NCBI RefSeq assembly: GCF_042663885.1
Contig: NZ_JBHSXV010000001.1
Direction: 5' to 3' (one strand)
Source of the DNA: Aquipuribacter hungaricus
Lineage (GTDB): Bacteria > Actinomycetota > Actinomycetes > Actinomycetales > JBBAYJ01
Length of the DNA: 64,000 nt
In this document: positions 58,496 through 64,000 of the stretch, in pieces
Layout of the letters: every line of letters begins with the position of its first letter
Numbering within the stretch: position 1 is the stretch's first letter
The notes under the pieces: generated by a model
What the model was told of the DNA's origin: nothing
Seen by the model: only the letters and a program-made list of their open reading frames with translations
Database searches by the model: none
Made by a program: the position numbers and the translations under genes

Positions 58496-60033
58496 TCGCC
58501 CCCGACGCCGCCGGCCTGGCAGACCTCGTCGGCGGCCGGCTGGTGCCGGCGGCGGGCGGGACCGCGCCCGCCCCGCTCACCGGGGTGGCCACGGTCGACT
58601 CCCGCACCGTGCAGCCCGGCGACCTGTTCGTCGCGCTGCCCGGCGAGCACGCCGACGGCCTCGACTTCGCCGCCGCGGCCCTCGCCGCCGGCGCCGCGGC
58701 CGTCCTCGCCGAGCGCGAGCCCGACGGCCCGCTCGACGGCCCGGTGGTCGTGGTCGGCGACGGCGTCGCGGCGCTCACGGCGCTGGCCGCCGCCCACCAC
58801 GCGGACCTGCGCTCGCGCGGGCTGCGGACGGTCGGCATCACCGGCAGCGCGGGAAAGACGACGACCAAGGACCTGCTCGCCGAGGTGCTCCGCCAGGGCC
58901 TGCCCGGGGGCACCGTCGTGGCGACCCACGGCTCGTACAACAACGAGATCGGCCTCCCGCTCACCGTCCTGCGCGCCGGCACCGCCACCCGCGTGCTCGT
59001 CCTGGAGATGGGTGCCCGGGGCCCCGGGCACGTCCGGCACCTGTGCGAGGTCGCCCGCCCCGACGTCGCCGTGGTCCTCGGCGTGGGCAGCGCGCACCTG
59101 GGCGAGTTCGGCAGCCGCGAGGCGATCGCCCTGGCCAAGGGCGAGCTCGTCGAGGCGCTCGACGCCTCCCGCCCCGGGTCCGTCGCCGTGCTCGGCGGGG
59201 ACGACCCCGTCGTGCGCGCGATGGCGTCGCGGACGACCGCCCCGGCCGTGCTCGTCGGCGAGGGCGAGGGCACCCAGGTCCGGGCGCTCGACGTCGACCT
59301 CGACGCCGACGCCCGGCTCCGCTTCGACCTGCTCGACGCCCGCCCCGCCGCCGCGCCCGGGCAGGCACCGGTCCCGGTGCGGCTCGGCCTGGTCGGGGAG
59401 CAGCACCTGGTCAACGCCCTCGCCGCCGCCGCGGCCGCCCTCGAGCTCGGCCTCCCGCCGGAGGTCGTCGCCCGGGCGCTCGGCGAGGCCCGCCCGGCCA
59501 GCCGCCACCGGATGGAGGTCGTCGACCGGCCCGACGGCATCCGGGTCGTCGACGACGCCTACAACGCCTCGCCCGAGGCGGTCGCCGCCGCGCTGCGCGC
59601 CCTGGCCCACATGGGGCGCTCCGCGCGGCCGCCGCGGCGGACCTGGGCCGTCCTCGGCGAGATGCTCGAGCTCGGCGAGCACAGCCGCGTGGAGCACGAC
59701 CGGGTCGGCCGCCTCGCGGTCCGGCTCAACATCGACCGCCTCGTCGCCGTCGGCCAGGGGGCCCTGCACTACGACCAGGGCGCCACGCAGGAGGGCAGCT
59801 GGGGCGAGGAGTCCGTGCTCGTCGACGACATCGACGCCGCCCGCCGCCTCCTGGCCGACGAGCTCCGCCCCGGTGACGTCGTCCTGCTCAAGGCGAGCAA
59901 CTCCGTGGGCCTGTGGCGCCTGGCCGACGAGCTCGCCCGCGGCGGCAGCCCTGCCTCACCCGCCGCCGCACAGGCCGACCCCCCGGGCGCCCCGCCCCGC
60001 ACCGCGCACCCCGACGAGGAGCCCCCCCGATGA
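58492..60033 (+). CDS. murF: UDP-MurNAc-tripeptide D-alanyl-D-alanine ligase
   Basis: Encodes 513 residues. DSRTVQPGDLFVALPGEHADG is the N-terminal uridine-binding block, GITGSAGKTTTKD the ATP loop, SYNNEIGLPLTVL and EMGARGPGHV conserved blocks, DDAYNASPEAV the Mur-ligase C-terminal motif. It adds D-Ala-D-Ala to the tripeptide. A Pro/Ala-rich tail of about 30 residues runs to the ATGA overlap with mraY. Confidence 0.95.
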   Translation: MIAPDAAGLADLVGGRLVPAAGGTAPAPLTGVATVDSRTVQPGDLFVALPGEHADGLDFAAAALAAGAAAVLAEREPDGPLDGPVVVVGDGVAALTALAAAHHADLRSRGLRTVGITGSAGKTTTKDLLAEVLRQGLPGGTVVATHGSYNNEIGLPLTVLRAGTATRVLVLEMGARGPGHVRHLCEVARPDVAVVLGVGSAHLGEFGSREAIALAKGELVEALDASRPGSVAVLGGDDPVVRAMASRTTAPAVLVGEGEGTQVRALDVDLDADARLRFDLLDARPAAAPGQAPVPVRLGLVGEQHLVNALAAAAAALELGLPPEVVARALGEARPASRHRMEVVDRPDGIRVVDDAYNASPEAVAAALRALAHMGRSARPPRRTWAVLGEMLELGEHSRVEHDRVGRLAVRLNIDRLVAVGQGALHYDQGATQEGSWGEESVLVDDIDAARRLLADELRPGDVVLLKASNSVGLWRLADELARGGSPASPAAAQADPPGAPPRTAHPDEEPPR

Positions 60034-61115
60034 GGACCGTCCTCGTGGCCGCCGGCACCAGCCTGGTCTTCACCCTGCTGGCCACCCCGCTGTTCATCCG
60101 CCTCCTGGTCCGCCAGGGCTACGGCCAGTTCATCCGCGACGACGGCCCCACGACGCACCACACCAAGCGGGGCACGCCGACCATGGGCGGGCTCGTCGTC
60201 ATCCTCGCCGTCCTCGTCGGCTACACCCTCGCCCACCTGGTCACGCTGCGGCCGCCGTCGTGGTCGGCGCTGCTCGTGCTGTTCCTCATGACCGGGCTCG
60301 GCCTGGTCGGGTTCGCCGACGACGCCACGAAGATCCGCAACCAGCGCAGCCTGGGGCTCCGGCCGTGGCAGAAGCTGCTCGGCCAGTCCCTGGTCGCGGT
60401 CACCTTCGCCGTGCTCGCGCTGCAGCTGCCCAACCGCCAGGGCCGCACCCCCGCCTCGACGGAGATCTCGTTCATCCGCGACATCCCGGCCCTCGACCTC
60501 GCCGTCGCCGGCGGGGTGGTCGGCACGGTGCTGTTCGTCGTCTGGGCCTACCTCATGATCGCCGCGACCTCCAACGGCGTGAACCTCACCGACGGCCTCG
60601 ACGGGCTCGCGACCGGGGCCAGCCTGTTCGTCTTCGGGGCGTACACGCTCATCGGCGTCTGGCAGTCCGGGCAGTCCTGCGGCCTGGCCGAGGCGGCGTC
60701 GCGCTGCTACGAGGTGCGCGACCCCCGCGACCTCGCCGTGGTGGCGGCCGCCCTCATGGGGGCCTGCTTCGGGTTCCTGTGGTGGAACGCCTCGCCGGCC
60801 AAGATCTTCATGGGCGACACCGGCTCGCTCGCCCTCGGCGGGGCCGTGGCCGGCCTGGCCATCACCACCCGCACCGAGCTCCTGCTCGTCATCCTCGGCG
60901 GGCTGTTCGTCATCATCACCGCGTCGGTGATCATCCAGGTCGCGGGCTTCAAGATGACCGGCAAGCGCGTGTTCCGGATGGCCCCGCTGCAGCACCACTT
61001 CGAGCTCAAGGGCTGGAACGAGGTGACCATCGTCATCCGGTTCTGGATCATCGCCGGGCTGTGCGTCGGCACCGGGCTCGGGGTCTTCTACGCCGAGTGG
61101 GTCGCCGGCTCGTGA
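60030..61115 (+). CDS. mraY: Phospho-N-acetylmuramoyl-pentapeptide-transferase
   Basis: Encodes 361 residues with ten membrane helices. HHTKRGTPTMGG, FADDATKIRNQRSLGL (Asp-Asp active site), SNGVNLTDGLDGLA and the third Asp in FMGDTGSLALGG, then LQHHFELKGW, are all MraY motifs. It makes lipid I from UDP-MurNAc-pentapeptide and undecaprenyl phosphate. Overlaps both neighbours (ATGA, GTGA). Confidence 0.97.
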   Translation: MRTVLVAAGTSLVFTLLATPLFIRLLVRQGYGQFIRDDGPTTHHTKRGTPTMGGLVVILAVLVGYTLAHLVTLRPPSWSALLVLFLMTGLGLVGFADDATKIRNQRSLGLRPWQKLLGQSLVAVTFAVLALQLPNRQGRTPASTEISFIRDIPALDLAVAGGVVGTVLFVVWAYLMIAATSNGVNLTDGLDGLATGASLFVFGAYTLIGVWQSGQSCGLAEAASRCYEVRDPRDLAVVAAALMGACFGFLWWNASPAKIFMGDTGSLALGGAVAGLAITTRTELLLVILGGLFVIITASVIIQVAGFKMTGKRVFRMAPLQHHFELKGWNEVTIVIRFWIIAGLCVGTGLGVFYAEWVAGS

Positions 61116-62685
61116 GCGGCGGCGCTGCCCCCGCGCCCGACGGCGGCCGCCGCGGCGCCGAGCGGGTCGACGGCCTCGCCTGCGACCTCACCGGGCTGGT
61201 GGCCGTCGTGGCCGGGCTCGGGCTGTCCGGGTTCTCCGCCGCCGACGCCCTCCTCGAGCGCGGCGCGGCCGTCACCGTCGTGGACGACCGGGTGCCCGCC
61301 GAGGGCAGCCCCGCCGCGGAGCGGGCACGGCTGCTGGAGCTGCTCGGCGCCCGGGTGCTCGCCGGGCACGACACCCACGAGGGGGCACAGGACCTGCTCG
61401 CGGGGGCGGACCTCGTCGTCGCCTCGCCCGGCTGGCGGCCCGACCACCCCGTCCTGCTCGCCGCGGCGGGGGGCCGGGGTCACGGTGTGGGGCGAGGTCG
61501 AGCTCGCGTGGCGGCTGCAGGGCGGCACGGCCGGGCCGCCGTGGCTGGTCGTCACCGGGACCAACGGCAAGACCACGACGGTCGAGCTGCTCGGCCACGT
61601 GCTGCGCGCCTCGGGGCTGCGCGCCCGCACGGCGGGCAACATCGGCACCCCGCTGGTCGACGTCGTCCGGGACACCGCGCCGGACGGCTCGCCCGGGCAC
61701 GACGTCGTGGCCGTGGAGCTGTCGAGCTTCCAGCTTGCACCTGGTGCGCACCGTCTCCCCGTACGCGTCGGTCTGCCTCAACCTCGCGCCGGACCACCTG
61801 GACTGGCACGGCGGCGAGCAGGCCTACCGCGACGCCAAGGCGCAGGTGTACGAGCGCACCCAGGTGGCCTGCGTGCACAACCTCGACGACCCGGTGACGA
61901 CGCAGATGGTCCGAGAGGCCGACGTGGTCGAGGGCTGCCGCGCCGTCGGCTTCGGCCTCGGCACGCCCGCCGTGGGCGACGTCGGCGTCGTCGAGGACCT
62001 GCTCGTCGACCGTGCCTTCATCGACGAGCGCGCGTCGGCTGCCGCGGAGCTGGCCCGGGTGGAGGACCTCGCCGGGCTCGCCGGCAGCCCGGTGCCCGCG
62101 CACGTCGTCGCCAACGCCCTCGCCGCCGCCACCCTGGCCCGCGCCCTCGGCGTGCCGGCCGAGGCCGTCCGCGACGGTCTGCGGGGCGCCGCGCTCCCGC
62201 CGCACCGGGCGGCTCCGCTCGGCGAGGTCGCCGGGGTCCGGTACGTCGACGACTCCAAGGCCACCAACCCGCACGCCGCCGACGCCTCCCTCGGCGCCTC
62301 CACCGACGTGGTGTGGGTCGCCGGCGGGCTCGCCAAGGGCGCCGCCTACGACGACCTCGTCCGGCGCCACGCGTCCCGGCTGCGCGCCGCGGTGCTCATC
62401 GGCGCCGACCGGGAGCTGGTCGCCGACGCCCTGCGCCGACACGCGCCCGAGGTCCCCGTCAGGCTCGTCGACCCCCCCGACACTGGGCGCGTGGGAGCAC
62501 TCGACAGCGCCGGCGCCGCCCGGTTCATGGACCTGGTGGTGGCCGAGGCGGCCGCCCTCGCCGGCCCGGGGAGCACGGTGCTGCTCGCGCCCGCCGCGGC
62601 GTCGATGGACCAGTTCGCCTCCTACGTCGCCCGCGGCGAGGCCTTCGCCGGCGCGGTCCGCCGCGCCGCCGGGGGAGTCGCGTGA
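61112..62685 (+). CDS. murD: UDP-MurNAc-L-alanine--D-glutamate ligase, read through two 1-bp insertions
   Basis: Three frames together make one complete MurD: GLGLSGFSAADALLERGA and ASPGWRPDHPVL in the first; VTVWGEVELAWRL and TGTNGKTTTVELLGHVL (ATP loop) in the second; HLVRTVSPYASVCLNLAPDHLDWHG, DDSKATNPHAADASL and WVAGGLAKGA in the third. Removing one G from the six at 61468-61473 and one T near 61734 restores a continuous frame of 523 residues. The gene is essential, so these are most likely consensus errors. It adds D-Glu to UDP-MurNAc-L-Ala. Confidence 0.9.
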
Positions 62686-64000
62686 CGACGCTGGACCCGC
62701 GCCCGCGCGCCCGGACGCAGCAGAGCCCCTCGGGCCGGGGCACCTCCGGCCGCGCACCGTCCGGCCGCGCACCCTCCGGCCGCGGCCCGTCCGGCTCCGT
62801 CGGCCCGGCCACGGGCAGCTCCGCGGTCGGCCTCACCGGGCGCGGTGCGGCCGGCGTCGGCGCGGCCGGCCCGGCGCCCGAGGTCTCGTGGGTGCCGCGC
62901 CCGCTGCGCCGCTGGACCGACGCGCTCGACACCCCCGTGACGTCGTTCGTGCTCGTGTCCAGCGCGACCGGGCTGCTCCTCGTCTTCGGCCTGCTCATGG
63001 TGCTCAGCTCCAGCAGCGTGGAGTCCTACGCCACCGCCGGGAACCCCTGGGCCATCGCGGGGCGGCAGATCATGTTCGCCGCGATCGGCCTGCCCCTGCT
63101 GCTCGTCGCCGCCCGGCTGCCGGTCCTGTGGTGGAAGCGGCTGGCCTGGCCGGCGCTGTTCGGCGCGCTCTTCCTGCAGTGCCTGGTGTTCGTGCCCGGG
63201 CTCGGCTTCGAGGTCAACGGCAACCGGAACTGGATCCGGCTCGCCGGGTTCACCGCCCAGCCCAGCGAGGCGATCAAGCTCGCGCTCGTCGTCTGGGCGG
63301 CCGCCGTCCTCGCCCGCAAGCGCGACCTGCTCGGCAGCCTCGCCCACGTCCTCGTGCCGGTGGTCCTGCCCGTGGGCGCGATCGCGCTGGGCCTGGTGCT
63401 GGCCGGGCACGACCTCGGCACGGCCCTGGTCATCCTCCTCACCCTCGCCGGGCTGCTGTTCGCGGCGGGCACGCCGCTGCGCTACTTCGTCCTCGGCGGG
63501 GGCGTCGCGCTCGCCGGCGTCGCCGCGCTCGTCCTGCAGGAGCAGCACCGCGTCACCCGGATCCAGGCCTGGCTGTCCGGCCAGCAGTGCACCGACATCT
63601 ACGGCGAGTGCTGGCAGCCGGTCCACGGCATGTGGGCGCTGGCCTCCGGCGGCTGGTGGGGCCTCGGCCTCGGGGCCAGCCGCGAGAAGTGGGCGTGGCT
63701 GCCCGAGGCGCACAACGACTTCATCTTCGCCATCGTCGGGGAGGAGCTCGGGCTGCCCGGCACCCTCTCGGTGCTGCTGCTCTTCGTCGCCCTCGCCGTC
63801 GGCATGGTCCGCGTCGCCCAGCGCACCGTCGACCCGTTCGTGGCCATCGCGACCACCGGCGTCATGGTCTGGGTGCTCGGCCAGGCGCTCATCAACATCG
63901 GCGTCGTCATCGGCGTGCTGCCCGTGGTCGGCGTCCCGCTGCCCCTGGTGTCCAGCGGCGGCTCGTCCCTCGTCGTCACCATGGTCGCCCTCGGCATGGT
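62682..64000 (+). CDS. ftsW: Septal peptidoglycan polymerase FtsW (partial)
   Basis: About 439 residues are visible; the 3' end is beyond the window. Residues 1-75 are low-complexity with SGRAP-type repeats, then the SEDS core: LLLVFGLLMVLSSSSVES (helix 1), GNRNWIRLAGFTAQPSEAIKLA, GHDLGTALVILL, EAHNDFIFAIVGEELGL and VPLPLVSSGGSS. The conserved Asp and the Pro-Ser-Glu block identify a glycosyltransferase acting on lipid II with FtsI. The GTG overlaps the murD stop (GTGA). Confidence 0.95.
   Translation, partial: MTTLDPRPRARTQQSPSGRGTSGRAPSGRAPSGRGPSGSVGPATGSSAVGLTGRGAAGVGAAGPAPEVSWVPRPLRRWTDALDTPVTSFVLVSSATGLLLVFGLLMVLSSSSVESYATAGNPWAIAGRQIMFAAIGLPLLLVAARLPVLWWKRLAWPALFGALFLQCLVFVPGLGFEVNGNRNWIRLAGFTAQPSEAIKLALVVWAAAVLARKRDLLGSLAHVLVPVVLPVGAIALGLVLAGHDLGTALVILLTLAGLLFAAGTPLRYFVLGGGVALAGVAALVLQEQHRVTRIQAWLSGQQCTDIYGECWQPVHGMWALASGGWWGLGLGASREKWAWLPEAHNDFIFAIVGEELGLPGTLSVLLLFVALAVGMVRVAQRTVDPFVAIATTGVMVWVLGQALINIGVVIGVLPVVGVPLPLVSSGGSSLVVTMVALGM

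Overview
The window is chromosomal DNA of a very GC-rich actinobacterium. Pointers are strong G/C bias at third codon positions, frequent GTG starts, a PknL-type PASTA kinase beside an Rv2175c-type DNA-binding protein, class II DAHP synthase, DUF3040, a DnaE2 operon behind an actinobacterial LexA box, and a complete division/cell-wall (dcw) cluster. MurE carries the DNPR motif, which predicts meso-diaminopimelate peptidoglycan. The genus cannot be fixed from sequence alone. I see no insertion sequence, prophage, CRISPR array, tRNA or rRNA.

Layout. (1) 1-5.1 kb: 3' part of a DEDDh exonuclease/GIY-YIG fusion, a small Cys-rich protein, an XRE-cupin regulator, a membrane-anchored zinc protease and a PimB-like GT4 glycosyltransferase. 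(2) 5.2-12.3 kb, mostly minus: GT87 mannosyltransferase-like protein, Flp pilin, NarL-type two-component pair, a small HTH gene divergent from methionine aminopeptidase, and a CpaE/TadZ-like ATPase broken by a frameshift. (3) 12.4-25.9 kb: FadD15-like acyl-CoA synthetase, SRPBCC proteins, an ArsA-like protein without P-loop, glkA, an LOR/SDH (ornithine cyclodeaminase-like) protein, esterase, PlsC-type acyltransferase, aroG and a threonine aldolase-like gene. (4) 26-28.8 kb: PASTA kinase divergent from its likely partner. (5) 28.8-38.7 kb: a carotenoid locus (crtB, crtI, crtE, a second desaturase, a CruG-like glycosyltransferase, CruF) with metF and an aldo/keto reductase inside it. (6) 39.3-46.7 kb: frameshifted YbaK gene, a LexA-box operon DUF6504-HEPN-dnaE2, a methyltransferase and dinB. 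(7) 46.8-52.1 kb: DUF3040, a stem-loop repeat array, and a transglutaminase-DUF58-MoxR operon. (8) 52.2-64 kb: mraZ, rsmH, ftsL, ftsI, murE, murF, mraY, murD, ftsW (cut by the window end).

How it fits together. As far as I recall, the order of the conserved genes matches the Mycobacterium tuberculosis block Rv2191 to Rv2154c and the Streptomyces coelicolor block around SCO2080-SCO2132, with the carotenoid genes sitting where mycobacteria carry idsA2. Functions converge on the cell envelope and on growth control: septal peptidoglycan synthesis, mannolipids, phospholipid acylation, membrane carotenoid, and Ser/Thr kinase signalling. A separate SOS-controlled mutagenic repair module lies between.

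Regulation visible in sequence: a TANNNT-like -10 element 6-8 nt upstream of about 17 start codons (leaderless transcripts), a LexA box before the dnaE2 operon, 10-bp-phased MraZ boxes before mraZ plus a mirrored set before the divergent moxR operon, and a 19-bp-stem RNA hairpin between mraZ and rsmH. Five single-base frameshifts in otherwise intact conserved genes, two in essential murD, suggest consensus errors in the assembly.
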